From positions 1-64,000 of the forward strand of contig CAYGRE010000003.1 in assembly GCA_964352215.1 (NCBI GenBank): 64,000 nucleotides of DNA. The letters are read 5' to 3'. Of this stretch, positions 34,907 to 44,295 are shown piece by piece (within the stretch, counting starts at the first letter, position 1; each line of letters opens with the position of its first letter). The notes under the pieces are model-generated. The model had not been told where the DNA came from and ran no database searches. It saw only the letters and a list, made by a program, of their open reading frames with translations. Both the position numbers and the translations under genes were made by a program. This DNA is from CAWUKT01 sp964352215 (GTDB lineage: Bacteria > Bacteroidota > Bacteroidia > J057 > JADKCL01).

Positions 34907-35874
34907 TGGAAATATCTTCAGTTGAAGTTATTCGTGATCTTGATATTGATTCTGTTCCTGCGGGGACGAAAAAAAGATTCTGGATTCAACTCGCCACCAA
35001 TGGAATAGGTTGGCCGATCTCTGTACCGGTTATGGTCGCTAAGGGGAGAACCCCTGGTCCGGTAGTAGGTCTGACTGCCGCCGTTCACGGCAATGAACTG
35101 AATGGCCTGCCCGTATTGCAGCGGTTGTTCGATGAGGTGAATCTGGAAACCTTGAAGGGCACGCTGGTTGGGGTATTGGTGGTAAATGTACCGGGGCTTC
35201 TGCTGGGGCAACGGAAATTCAACGATGGGATTGACCCCAATCACATCATGCCCGGCAAGCCCAACGGAAACAATTCTGAAATCTATGTTTACCGCCTGAT
35301 GGAGCGGATTGTCAACCGGTTTGAGTACCTGATTGACCTGCATACCGCCAGCTTTGGCCGGATCAACTCTTACTATATCCGTGCTGATATGGACGATCCG
35401 GTGACGGAGAAGATGGCTTTGCTTCAGAATGCCGATATCATCGTGCACAATCCACCGATGGATGGGACCCTGAGAGGTGCTGCCGATGACCTGGGCATTC
35501 CTGCGATTACCCTGGAGGTTGGTGACCCCAACCGGTTCCAGAAGGGCATGATCCGTTCCGGGCTTACAGGTATTCACAATTTCCTCGTGCATTTTGGGAT
35601 GACGCCGGGAGAAATTGAGCAGCCAGATGCTCCCGCGATCCTCTGTGAAAGTTCGTTTTGGACTTATACGCAGGGGGGGGGAATCCTGGTGGTCCCGCCT
35701 CAACTGCTCCAGGAGCTTAAGCAAGGAGAGCCTATGGGGTCATTGAAATCAGTATTTGGCGATACGATTGTTCAATATACCGTACCGGAAGACGGGGTTG
35801 TAATTGGTAAGAGTATCAGCCCGGTATCGCAGTCCGGTAGCCGGATATTGCATTTGGGGATTGTTAAGAAGTGA
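34906..35874 (+). CDS. AstE/aspartoacylase-like zinc deacylase (M14 family)
   Basis: Protein of 322 residues of the succinylglutamate desuccinylase/aspartoacylase group. Zinc ligands are visible in AAVHGNELNG (His, Glu, near residue 62) and in IDLHTASFG (His, near 145). The catalytic Glu is in ITLEVGDPNRFQ near 205. A C-terminal beta domain carries the YTQGGGILVVPP strand. Members hydrolyse N-acyl amino acids or peptides. Placed behind two ligases, it may trim or recycle their product. A run of nine G (35673-35681) within codons for Gln-Gly-Gly-Gly keeps the frame here but is slippage-prone. Confidence 0.85.
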   Translation: MEISSVEVIRDLDIDSVPAGTKKRFWIQLATNGIGWPISVPVMVAKGRTPGPVVGLTAAVHGNELNGLPVLQRLFDEVNLETLKGTLVGVLVVNVPGLLLGQRKFNDGIDPNHIMPGKPNGNNSEIYVYRLMERIVNRFEYLIDLHTASFGRINSYYIRADMDDPVTEKMALLQNADIIVHNPPMDGTLRGAADDLGIPAITLEVGDPNRFQKGMIRSGLTGIHNFLVHFGMTPGEIEQPDAPAILCESSFWTYTQGGGILVVPPQLLQELKQGEPMGSLKSVFGDTIVQYTVPEDGVVIGKSISPVSQSGSRILHLGIVKK

Positions 35875-35935
35875 TTTAACAAATTCAATCTCTAAAAGGA
35901 TACTTTCTATATCCAGAATGTATTTCAGCATTCTG

Positions 35936-36322
35936 TCAGGCTGCATACAGGGAGACTTTAGAGCGTTCGACTTCGTTAATAATAACTTGATTTTTCAAAG
36001 CGCGGTAGGAGAGTAGATCGACCTCGGAATTGAAAAGAGTTTTTAATGAATCCAGAAGAGAGAAAAAGTTATCTGCAAAATCAACCGGGTCAACATCATC
36101 CTTGAATTCAACAACAAAATCGAGGTCGCTCGTACCCGGAATAAAATTATCGGTTGTTGCTGACCCAAATAGAAACAAGGCTTTTACAAAGTGAGCTTTG
36201 CAAAGCTGCTTGATGGCATCTTTGTTATTGTCGATAAGGTCAATCACAGAACAAATGTACGAATCTTGATCATGTGAATGGTCCTTGTAGGACTTTTCGC
36301 ATTTGGATCGGAAAGGACTCAC
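35936..36322 (-). CDS. Nucleotidyltransferase-domain protein (MNT-like)
   Basis: Protein of 128 residues with a minimal nucleotidyltransferase core: FLFGSATTDNFIPGTSDLDFVVEF gives the G-S and D-x-D motif, and a third Asp is in EVDLLS. Such MNT proteins often act as antitoxins that AMPylate a HEPN-domain toxin. No HEPN gene is adjacent on either side, so this is an orphan. The first 25 residues are polar and the true start could be internal. Confidence 0.7.
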   Translation of the reverse strand: MSPFRSKCEKSYKDHSHDQDSYICSVIDLIDNNKDAIKQLCKAHFVKALFLFGSATTDNFIPGTSDLDFVVEFKDDVDPVDFADNFFSLLDSLKTLFNSEVDLLSYRALKNQVIINEVERSKVSLYAA

Positions 36323-36363
36323 TTGGATGGGCCTCTTTTTTGAGTACGTTGATCCCTGACCCG

Positions 36364-37263
36364 TCAGCCCCCAAAGTCTATCCGCACCCCGGCTGCTTCA
36401 GTCTCCGCATGCGGTAAAATCTCACAATTATCCCAGACTCCGGTTCGGAGGGTATGGGCGTATGCTTTGGGCAATGGCTCTGCCTCCATCAATGCGGCAG
36501 CCGCCGCGAAGTTATATTCAAATGAATGCTGGGTGTAGTGTATGCCACCACGGTGCACCGTCTTTGCCACCGCATTTCCCCCCTTGACACCCGCTACAAC
36601 CACATCCTGCTGCTTATCCCCCAACACCAAATACCAAACCCTGGTCGTCCCGTCATTCGCGGGCATTCCGATCACACCGGGATTCAGCCAAAGTCCTTCC
36701 ATACCCTTATCCACAAAAGGCAATCCGCAATGCCCTGCCAATACCAGATCAACCCCGGCAGCATCAAAATTTCGTTTTTTCTCCTCCCAGGGTGTTGATT
36801 GGAAGATATATTCGGCAGTATTGAACCAGGATCCATGCACGACCAGGCCTTGGTGCCCGGCATATTCGAACCGGATAAAATCCGGTAACCCGTCCATCCA
36901 ATCAATGGATGCCTGGCTCAGCCGCTCCTGGGCATACGGAAACCACTGCATGGAGAAGATATCACAGCGGCTCCCTTCTTCGAATTCGCAGCCACAGTCT
37001 GTTTGCCCCTCTCGCAGCTGGATTTCAACATTGCCGGCAATGACATGAATCCCCCAGGCGCGGACTGCATGAACCACCTCTTCAGGTTGTGCGCAGTAAC
37101 CCACCACGTCTCCGGTATGGATGATATTAGAAGCAGGGATGCCCAGATCACCGGCAATGGCCTTCATCTTCTTCAACGCCTGGAGATTGCTGTATGATCC
37201 GCCGAATACCAGAAGTGGCCCTTCCAGGGTGCCAATATCAAGGGTGCTTTTGACTCTTTCCAT
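36364..37263 (-). CDS. Metallophosphoesterase family protein
   Basis: Calcineurin-like phosphoesterase of 299 residues from the Met at 37263. The first metal motif is altered: the usual GDxH is replaced by LVFGGSYSNLQAL. Later motifs are clear: HTGDVVGYCAQ (GD), VIAGNVE (GN; NHD/E form), VVHGSW and LAGHCGLPF (GHC/GHT). A Cys-rich insert (DCGCEFEEGSRCDIF) is unusual. The substrate is unknown; YfcE/DUF2436-like diesterases are relatives. It overlaps the end of the symporter gene by 26 bp and so belongs to the SusC-SusD-symporter operon. The longer frame upstream of 37263 lies inside the symporter gene. Confidence 0.8.
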   Translation of the reverse strand: MERVKSTLDIGTLEGPLLVFGGSYSNLQALKKMKAIAGDLGIPASNIIHTGDVVGYCAQPEEVVHAVRAWGIHVIAGNVEIQLREGQTDCGCEFEEGSRCDIFSMQWFPYAQERLSQASIDWMDGLPDFIRFEYAGHQGLVVHGSWFNTAEYIFQSTPWEEKKRNFDAAGVDLVLAGHCGLPFVDKGMEGLWLNPGVIGMPANDGTTRVWYLVLGDKQQDVVVAGVKGGNAVAKTVHRGGIHYTQHSFEYNFAAAAALMEAEPLPKAYAHTLRTGVWDNCEILPHAETEAAGVRIDFGG

Positions 37264-38602
37264 GCGCGAAGATTGTTGGAATAAAGAATAAGATAAAACA
37301 AAGACCGATTCCCCAAAGGTTAGAGGAGAGGAGGTCTCCATATTTCCCCTCAAAGAAGATCAGGGAATCCGGAATGGTATTTGTTGCCAATAAGATACCC
37401 ACCAGGATACCGAAGCATACCGGCAGGTAAAAAGACCAGGGGTTGGACCGGATGTTCCAGAAGAGGAAAACGGGCGCGAGTCCCATGACCATGGTGCCAC
37501 TGACCGTGGTTGCGGACAAAATCTCCGCATCGAGAAAGACGGGCAAAGTCCCCAACAAGGTCAACAGCACCATCATCCAACGTCCCAATGAAACGGTTGG
37601 GATTCTTCTTCCACCCAGGTCCACCACGAGCAATTTGCTAAAAGATGAAAAGGCCGAGTCGAGGGTGGATGCTGCCGAAGTGATCATGATGAAGTTCATG
37701 GCGAGCATCCCCACCACACCCAGCACCTTGCTCACCTCCACCGCTGCCTGTCCCTCCATCCCTTCAAATTGAGCGTATACGCCAATAAAGCTAAAGGTAA
37801 TGATGCAGAACATTCCGATCCCTCCAGCTGCCAGAAAGCTCCGCAGCGTTGTCCGGGGATCGCTGATGAACCCCCGGTCGGTCATGACCGAATCGTGGAA
37901 GGGGTAGCTGAAAACCTGAATGAATGCGGCGAACAGGAGGTTCAGTCCAGAAGACATGTTCCAGTCGCCGGAAGAAATATAGGCACTGACCGGCTGCCCT
38001 TCTCGCCCAAAGATGAACCCGAGCAATATGAACAACAACAGGCCAAAGAAGATCATCTGGATCGCATCGGTCAGCAGGGAACTCCGCAAGCCCCCCTTTA
38101 GCGTATAAGCAAGGGTCAAGCCCGTAAATATCAGAATGGCTGCATAGTAACCGTTGCTGCCTGACTCCCCAAAGTAGCTGCCGATCACCATGGTATTTGA
38201 CCAGACCTCGTTGAACAGGCGAATTCCGATCAGAACTGAGAAGATGATGACCGCTACCCGGCCAAACCTGGTTTCCAGAAAGTGGTGGATACTGCGAAAC
38301 CCACCCTTCACCCTCAAGCGGTAGATGATGATCCCCGCTACAACAAAGGACAGGTAATAGACCGAATACGCCACCCCACCTACAAAACCAAAGGCCAGGC
38401 CAAGATTGGCAGCATTGGTGATCGACTTGGCAAAAATCCACGAGATCACCAGGCTGCTGGTCAGGAGCAAAAAGCCCGGTTGCTTATTCCCCTTTGAGGT
38501 CGCGCTGAAAAATTCGGAGGTGGTCCGGGCCAGTGGGGCCAGGAAAAAGAAGACCAGGCCGAAGCCGATCAGGAGAATCCATTGTAGGGTGATTGCTTCC
38601 AT
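37238..38602 (-). CDS. Sodium:solute symporter family protein (SSS)
   Basis: Integral membrane protein of 454 residues with about 12-13 helices of the SSS fold. It begins with an N-terminal helix, then SEFFSATSKGNKQPGFLLLTSS and the family's discontinuous first core helix, ISWIFAKSITNAAN. TYTLKGGLRSSLLTDAIQMI-like sequence (AYTLKGGLRSSLLTDAIQ) is the most conserved SSS signature, and ITSAASTLDSAFSSFSKLLVVDL is the sodium-site helix. The substrate is unknown. The start codon directly abuts the SusD stop, so it is co-expressed with the SusC/SusD import pair and may carry the same nutrient across the inner membrane. Confidence 0.9.
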   Translation of the reverse strand: MEAITLQWILLIGFGLVFFFLAPLARTTSEFFSATSKGNKQPGFLLLTSSLVISWIFAKSITNAANLGLAFGFVGGVAYSVYYLSFVVAGIIIYRLRVKGGFRSIHHFLETRFGRVAVIIFSVLIGIRLFNEVWSNTMVIGSYFGESGSNGYYAAILIFTGLTLAYTLKGGLRSSLLTDAIQMIFFGLLLFILLGFIFGREGQPVSAYISSGDWNMSSGLNLLFAAFIQVFSYPFHDSVMTDRGFISDPRTTLRSFLAAGGIGMFCIITFSFIGVYAQFEGMEGQAAVEVSKVLGVVGMLAMNFIMITSAASTLDSAFSSFSKLLVVDLGGRRIPTVSLGRWMMVLLTLLGTLPVFLDAEILSATTVSGTMVMGLAPVFLFWNIRSNPWSFYLPVCFGILVGILLATNTIPDSLIFFEGKYGDLLSSNLWGIGLCFILFFIPTIFAHGKSQKHP

Positions 38603-40051
38603 TTAGTTCACGTCCCACCAAACGCGGGCGTTGATGCTGTTCCCATTGGTGGAAGTGGCAGTATTGTAATTGGCTCCATTGAGGGCTGCTTCATCGGTTG
38701 GATAAGGCAGCCGGACAGGAATCAGGTCGTTGTTGAGGCTGGCCGAGATGGTTTTCAGGCGGGGAAATCCGGTTCGGCGGTACTCGATCCAGCCCTCGTA
38801 GCCATTGATGATATTGGCGATCCATTTTTGGGTGATGATCTGCTCGATCAGATCTGCACCATTGAGCCCGTAAGCGGCATCACCTGTTGTCAGATAGTCC
38901 GCTGGTAGGGGCGTATTCCAATATTCAAATGCCAGCCGCACCCCGTTTTCATAGTGCATTTGGGCATTTCCTGAGATCAGTCCTCGCTCGGAAGCTTCCG
39001 CCAACCAGAATTGAGTCTCCCATGCTGTAAGGAAATTGGCATCGAGGGTGCTGGTGTTTTCCCGAAAGATGGTCCCGGTTAGCGAATAGTCGGCCACCGA
39101 AATAGACGTCTGGGAAGCATCGGGGCCATTGAGCAATCCCGTATAGATCGTTCCGGAAGGATCATTGCCAATGGGGCGGAAAAAGACCTCCTGGCGGGGA
39201 TCGTTCAGGTTTTCGAGGATTTCCTCGATGGTCTCCGACATGATGAAGAGGTTGAAGTCCCCGGAACGGAGATTCGCCATGCGGAAGTTGTTGGGCTGAC
39301 TACCGCTAAAGTCAAAGGCTGCATTCTGTGCGTTGGTCAGCATATAATCTCCGGTAGCATAAACCGCCTGCAATTCAGTGGTGACATTGGTAGCATCGGA
39401 GATGCGCATCAGGGCCTTGATCTGAAGGGATCGGGCAAAGGTGATCCAGGCCGCGAGGTCGCCACCAAAGAGAACATCGCCTTCCAATCCAAGGCTCCCG
39501 CCATAATTTTCCAGGGCCAGGATGCCTGCATCAAGGTTGCTCAATATCCCATCCGCATCTGTATATATGGTCTCCTGGAGGTCATAGGCCGGGGTAACAT
39601 TGCCGTCTTTACCCTGAAGTGCTGCAGAATAGGGGACATCGCCGAATATATCGGTAAGCGCCATGGTAAGGTACGCTTTCAGGACGAGGGCGGGACCCTC
39701 ATAGACTTCATAACTGGCATTGCTGCGGGACAGGTCGAGGAGGATTTCGTTGTCCCGAAGATTGGTGTAGAGTACCGGCCAGGGATTTCCCCCAACCTGG
39801 GCATCACCGAGACTGTGACGGTCAAACAGGTTGAAATCGATCATGGTGAAGTATTGGCCGAGCAGGTTACCCGCGACAAATCCTTCGTAGGACATCTCTT
39901 CCCCGTAGTCGTAGATCACCTGCCGCAGCAGCAATTCAGGCTGGACATTGATCGGGGCATTGGGGTTGGTATTGATCTCTTCAAAATCCTTCTTGCACCC
40001 GGTTAATATGAGCAGGGTAAGGCTGAGGAGTATGTAGAATGTGTTTTTCAT
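38603..40051 (-). CDS. SusD/RagB-family nutrient-binding lipoprotein
   Basis: Surface lipoprotein of 482 residues. The signal peptide ends in a lipobox LILTGC, followed by the SusD-like start KKDFEEINTNPNAP. The all-helical TPR scaffold is recognisable in LLLRQVIYDYGEEM, VLKAYLTMALTDIFGDVPYSAAL and the C-terminal NGYEGWIEYRRTGFPRL. It fits the SusD-like_2 group. Together with SusC it captures an oligosaccharide or peptide and feeds it into the barrel. ATG 40051 was chosen since it starts the signal peptide; the frame extends upstream into susC. No glycoside hydrolase is adjacent, so the substrate is open. Confidence 0.92.
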   Translation of the reverse strand: MKNTFYILLSLTLLILTGCKKDFEEINTNPNAPINVQPELLLRQVIYDYGEEMSYEGFVAGNLLGQYFTMIDFNLFDRHSLGDAQVGGNPWPVLYTNLRDNEILLDLSRSNASYEVYEGPALVLKAYLTMALTDIFGDVPYSAALQGKDGNVTPAYDLQETIYTDADGILSNLDAGILALENYGGSLGLEGDVLFGGDLAAWITFARSLQIKALMRISDATNVTTELQAVYATGDYMLTNAQNAAFDFSGSQPNNFRMANLRSGDFNLFIMSETIEEILENLNDPRQEVFFRPIGNDPSGTIYTGLLNGPDASQTSISVADYSLTGTIFRENTSTLDANFLTAWETQFWLAEASERGLISGNAQMHYENGVRLAFEYWNTPLPADYLTTGDAAYGLNGADLIEQIITQKWIANIINGYEGWIEYRRTGFPRLKTISASLNNDLIPVRLPYPTDEAALNGANYNTATSTNGNSINARVWWDVN

Positions 40052-40061
40052 GGGATGCTGG

Positions 40062-43000
40062 TTAAAAGTCAAAACCGATTCTAATGCCATAACTGCGGGT
40101 CGTAGCGTAGGACATGTCTTCAACGCCACTGACAAAGCGATTGCCCTGCACCGCGCTTTGTTCAGGGTCAAAGTGGGGTATTTCGCTCAGAGCAAAGAGG
40201 TTGCGGCCAATCAGGGCAATGCTCAGACTACCGTCCCGTTTGAGAAAAGTGGGATTCGACCAGGTATAGCCCAATGAAACCTGCCGCAATTTGAGGTAAC
40301 TGGCATCGTAGACATTGTTCACCTCGTGGTTGCGGTCATAGTACTGGCGGTAATAGCTTTCTGCGGTGATGGCAGTGGTATTGGCGATGTATTGGGGTTC
40401 GGTGGCGGTACCGACATTGACCACCCCGGGGGCGATAATCCCAGCATCAGGGCGCTCTTCCGTTTCGATCAGTTGACCACCCACCCCGGCAAGGCTGAGG
40501 GTGCGGGACACCAGAATACCTCCCTGGCGCCAATCAAAGAGGAAACCAAAGCTGAAGTCCTTCCAACTGAACTGGTTTTGGATGCCCAGGATGAAATCGG
40601 GATTGTAGTTGCCCAGGAGTTGAAGGTCGTTGTTGGCAATGAAGTTGCCGTTGTCATCCAGAATAAATTGTCCGTCTTCTGTTTGCTCGTAGCCGGTGCC
40701 ATACATATCCCCAATCTGGCCACCTTCCTGAACCTGGAACCAAACAGTCTGGTTTAGATTGTCATAGACGCGGGAATAAGCCAGGGTAAGCGTGCCTGCA
40801 CCATCGGGGAGAGATTCCACCGTAGTGATATTTCGGCTGAAATTCAGGGTTACATCCCAACGAAATTTTTCGTTGAATACCGGCGTAGCGCCGGCAATAA
40901 TCTCCAGACCTTTGGACCGCACCTCGCCTCCATTGACGACGCGTTCGGTATAGCCGGAAGAGATGGAGATGGGCAATGAAATGATCTGGTCCCGGGTGAG
41001 CGCATTGTAGGCGGTGATGTCAAAGCGGAGGCGGTCTTCAAAGAAGCGAATGTCAGTGCCAATTTCGATGGAAGTGGTGCGTTCTGGCAAAAGTGCCGCA
41101 TTGGCGATGGTACTTTGATCGCTGAAGGTCGGGAGTGAATTGACCGGAGTTTGTGCGGTAAAGGTTCCGGCTGTCTGGTAGGGGTCGGTGTCGTTGCCAA
41201 CCTGGGCCCAACTTGCGCGGACCTTGGCAAAAGATATGGTACTGGGAAGGTCTACCAGATTGGAAAGGATAAAACTTCCGGAGAAGGAGGGGTAGAAGAA
41301 GGAAGTATTGGCAGCTGAGACAGGAGTCGCGAGGGCGCTGGACCAGTCGTTGCGGGCAGTTACATCGAGGTAGAGGAAATCCCGGTAGGATAGCTTCAAC
41401 AATCCGTAGACACTGTTGATCCGCTTTTGAGAATCATACTGGAAAATCTCAAGTGGAGATGCAGCATTGGACAGCTTGAATATACCCGGCTGGGCCAGGG
41501 AGAGGGCTTGGGTTTGGGTAGTGGAAGCACTTTGGTCCATGCGGTTGGCTCCGGCGGATATCCCAAAGCCAAAGTCGCGGAATTTCCGGTTGTAGTTGAG
41601 CAGGATATCTGTATTGTTTTCACGGAAAGAGACGTCGTGCTCGGCATAGGCTCCGCTTTTGAAACGGTTGGAGCTAAAGGCACGGCGAAACTTGCGGCGT
41701 TCACTGGAGAGGTCCATCCCACTGCGAAGGCTCAGGCTCAGGTGGTCCGTGAATTCATAGGTGCCAACGATATTGCCAAATATCCTGTCCCGGTTGAAGG
41801 AGTTGCGGTTCTCTTTCAGGATGAAATAGGGGTTGTCAAAGAAGGTGTAGTTGAAGGAATATTGTTGGACATTTTCCAGGCCGGGTTGCCAGTAATCTTC
41901 CAAGCTGGCGGTATTGAGGGACCGCGGCCCCCAGGCGACCAGAGAATAATTGATGTTCTCAGAACCATAGCCTCCGGCCGGGCGGTTGTCGCTTTGGGAA
42001 TTTACATAATTGATGGTCGAAGAAACCTTGAGGCGTTCGGTGGGGCGGAAATTAAAGCGGGCGAAGGCATTTTTCCGGTCCAGGTCAACCCCGGGAATGA
42101 TGGACTTGCTGCGGGTATCGGTATAGGACAAGCGGAAATCGCCTTTGTCAAATCCCGAGGAAATGGCCAGGTTGTTGGTGGTGGTAAATCCGGTCTGGTA
42201 AAAGTTTTTCAGGTTGTCCGGTTGTGAATTGAAGGGGGTAGGCGTAATGGGAGCCCCTCCATGTACGGCCACATCTCCACCACGGACCACGGTTCCGTCG
42301 TCCAGGGTGACCGGGCTGTCAAATTGAGCAATCAATGTTCCCTGGTCCAATTCTGGCCCCCAACTGTAGGTAATATTGTCATTGGTTCCACCACCCAGCC
42401 CGTCCACAAATTCAAATTGCCCCAAGTTCCCCTGCCCATACCTGTTTTGGAATCCCGGCAATTGAAATGCTTGTTCCACAAAAGTGGAAGTGTTGAAACT
42501 GACCCCGATCCCGGGCCGAACGGCGCCATCTTTGGTTGAGATGATCACCACCCCGTTGGAAGCACGGGTGCCATAGAGGGCGGCTGCACTCGGACCCTTG
42601 AGGATATTTACCGATGCGATATCGTCCGCATTGATCTCCATGCCCCCATTGCCAAAGTCAACTTCCTGGAATCCAGATGCGGCATCGTTGGTAAAATTGA
42701 TGATCGAGTTGTTGTTGATGGGGGTGCCATCTACCACAAACAAGGGGTTGTTGTTGGTGAAGGAGGCCTCGCCACGGATCGAGATCCGGGAGGTGGAACC
42801 CACCCCGGTAGCTCCCTGGGAAATGGTGACGCCCGCAACTTTGCCCGCCAGGTTGTCGATAAAGTTGGGGGATTTGACCTCTGAAATTTGTCTTGCATTG
42901 AGCCGTTGTACTGCATAGCCAAGGTCTTTGGTGGAGCGCTCCAGGGCGAGGGCGGTCACGACCACATCCCCGACCTGGATGCTGGTAGGTTGGAGCCAGA

Positions 43001-43274
43001 TGTCGATCCGGCTGCCACTGCTGGCACTGACCTCCTTTTTGGCATAGCCAAGCAACTGGAAGACCAGGACAGCTTCCTGGCTGGAAACGTTCAGGGTGTA
43101 TTGACCATCTTTGTCGGAATAGGTACCTGTTTGGGTGCCCTTTTCCTGGACAGCAACCCCCGGAATGGCTTCCTGGGTTTCAGCATCGCGGAGGGTTCCA
43201 CTGATGGAGAAGGATTGCGCAATACTGTTGAGGGTCAGCAGACACAGTATCACAATGAGGGAAAATATTTTCAT
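40062..43274 (-). CDS. SusC/RagA TonB-linked outer-membrane protein
   Basis: TonB-dependent transporter of 1070 residues. A signal peptide (to about 20) is followed by a carboxypeptidase-regulatory-like domain (ISGTLRDAETQEAIPGVAV, 25-100), then a plug with the SusC signature DNLAGKVAGVTI and IRGEASFTNNNPLFVVDGTPI (about 140-190). The large barrel ends with an aromatic residue (YGIRIGFDF). It imports the ligand bound by SusD, energised by TonB-ExbBD. The two genes are 10 bp apart. It is the first gene of the operon, with a 170-bp region upstream. No anti-sigma-interacting N-terminal extension is seen. Confidence 0.95.
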   Translation of the reverse strand: MKIFSLIVILCLLTLNSIAQSFSISGTLRDAETQEAIPGVAVQEKGTQTGTYSDKDGQYTLNVSSQEAVLVFQLLGYAKKEVSASSGSRIDIWLQPTSIQVGDVVVTALALERSTKDLGYAVQRLNARQISEVKSPNFIDNLAGKVAGVTISQGATGVGSTSRISIRGEASFTNNNPLFVVDGTPINNNSIINFTNDAASGFQEVDFGNGGMEINADDIASVNILKGPSAAALYGTRASNGVVIISTKDGAVRPGIGVSFNTSTFVEQAFQLPGFQNRYGQGNLGQFEFVDGLGGGTNDNITYSWGPELDQGTLIAQFDSPVTLDDGTVVRGGDVAVHGGAPITPTPFNSQPDNLKNFYQTGFTTTNNLAISSGFDKGDFRLSYTDTRSKSIIPGVDLDRKNAFARFNFRPTERLKVSSTINYVNSQSDNRPAGGYGSENINYSLVAWGPRSLNTASLEDYWQPGLENVQQYSFNYTFFDNPYFILKENRNSFNRDRIFGNIVGTYEFTDHLSLSLRSGMDLSSERRKFRRAFSSNRFKSGAYAEHDVSFRENNTDILLNYNRKFRDFGFGISAGANRMDQSASTTQTQALSLAQPGIFKLSNAASPLEIFQYDSQKRINSVYGLLKLSYRDFLYLDVTARNDWSSALATPVSAANTSFFYPSFSGSFILSNLVDLPSTISFAKVRASWAQVGNDTDPYQTAGTFTAQTPVNSLPTFSDQSTIANAALLPERTTSIEIGTDIRFFEDRLRFDITAYNALTRDQIISLPISISSGYTERVVNGGEVRSKGLEIIAGATPVFNEKFRWDVTLNFSRNITTVESLPDGAGTLTLAYSRVYDNLNQTVWFQVQEGGQIGDMYGTGYEQTEDGQFILDDNGNFIANNDLQLLGNYNPDFILGIQNQFSWKDFSFGFLFDWRQGGILVSRTLSLAGVGGQLIETEERPDAGIIAPGVVNVGTATEPQYIANTTAITAESYYRQYYDRNHEVNNVYDASYLKLRQVSLGYTWSNPTFLKRDGSLSIALIGRNLFALSEIPHFDPEQSAVQGNRFVSGVEDMSYATTRSYGIRIGFDF

Positions 43275-43446
43275 TGAGGAGAAAATCGGATTTGGGGTCT
43301 CTGAGGACGAATATGAAATGGAGCATGTATCCTCTCCTAAGGCGAAAGCATCTGTTGAATCAGGTGGGAAGCCGAATTAATTCAGCCCCGCACATCTGAT
43401 TTCCAGCATGACCATTCAATAGAGAGAAATGGAAGGATGGGCCAGG

Positions 43447-44184
43447 TCAATGTGGGGGAGCACGCAGGGAAGGAGTGCGGTGGAGGACCGCTGGGCTCAG
43501 AAGGGTGTGGGAATAGCTATTGTGTACGGCGGTATGGCCGAGAATTTCGCTGATCTCCTGGCGAAGGAGGTTTTGCCGGGGCGCATCCTGCAGGAATTGA
43601 TGGAGGTCTTCCGCATGGTCGAGGTCCTGGAATTCATTGAGCCAGGTGATAGAACAGCCATAAGCCTTGAAGGCGCTCTGCAACTGCTCGGATTGCCAGG
43701 CCAGGGCCTGGAACTTGCGGGGGTTCCACGCTTTCCGATCCACACCAATCAGGTAGACGCCTCCATCGGTGGCCGGTCCCAGGACCATGTCCTGGGTGCG
43801 GAGACGGTTCCGCGCATCCAGCAAGAGGGCTGGAGTGATGGAAGGGCAGTCATTGCCAATGGTGATGACCTGGTCGAAGCCTTGGGCGAAGATGGCATCA
43901 ATCGCATTGGTAAGGCGTTCACCGAAGTCCTGACCGACCTGTTGGGAGCTGAAGCAGGTGAATACCGGAAGTCCCGTCTTTCGTGCAGCGGTATAACTGT
44001 GCCGGATCAGAGACCGAATGATGGCACGGTTGCGCTCCATACCCTGACCAGGGTCCAGGGATTTGATCCGGGATTCCTCAATCGCAGAACGCGAGAACAG
44101 CAGAATTGCTGTATCAGGATGGTGATTGGTATGCAGCACTTTGTAAATAAAGAAAGGATTCCCCAGAACCCCAGTCAATTCCAT
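43447..44184 (-). CDS. DUF2064 (TIGR04282-type) glycosyltransferase
   Basis: Protein of 245 residues with a GT-A-like nucleotidyl/glycosyl transferase fold of the DUF2064 group. Visible elements are AILLFSRSAIEESRIKSL, DQVITIGNDCPSITPALLLDA (metal-site DxP region), DMVLGPATDGGVYLIGVD and NEFQDLDHAEDLHQF. Family members annotated TIGR04282 sit in arsenosugar biosynthesis clusters, but no radical SAM or methyltransferase partner is present here. The last 20 residues are not conserved. It is isolated between susC and a convergent T9SS cargo gene. Confidence 0.82.
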   Translation of the reverse strand: MELTGVLGNPFFIYKVLHTNHHPDTAILLFSRSAIEESRIKSLDPGQGMERNRAIIRSLIRHSYTAARKTGLPVFTCFSSQQVGQDFGERLTNAIDAIFAQGFDQVITIGNDCPSITPALLLDARNRLRTQDMVLGPATDGGVYLIGVDRKAWNPRKFQALAWQSEQLQSAFKAYGCSITWLNEFQDLDHAEDLHQFLQDAPRQNLLRQEISEILGHTAVHNSYSHTLLSPAVLHRTPSLRAPPH

Positions 44185-44295
44185 GACAATTTAATTTACC
44201 TGATTGTTTGATTCAAGGAAATAAGTAATACGTAATCAATTTTGTATATTGAGGTATAATCAACACAATTTAGTCCTGTCATATTAATATCTGTT

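Noticed and set aside
35936..36363. HEPN-MNT toxin-antitoxin pair
   Set aside because: Only the MNT nucleotidyltransferase is present; neither neighbouring gap can encode a HEPN protein.
43429..44211. 260-codon plus-strand frame opposite the DUF2064 gene
   Set aside because: The minus strand carries recognisable DUF2064 motifs; the plus-strand frame has none.
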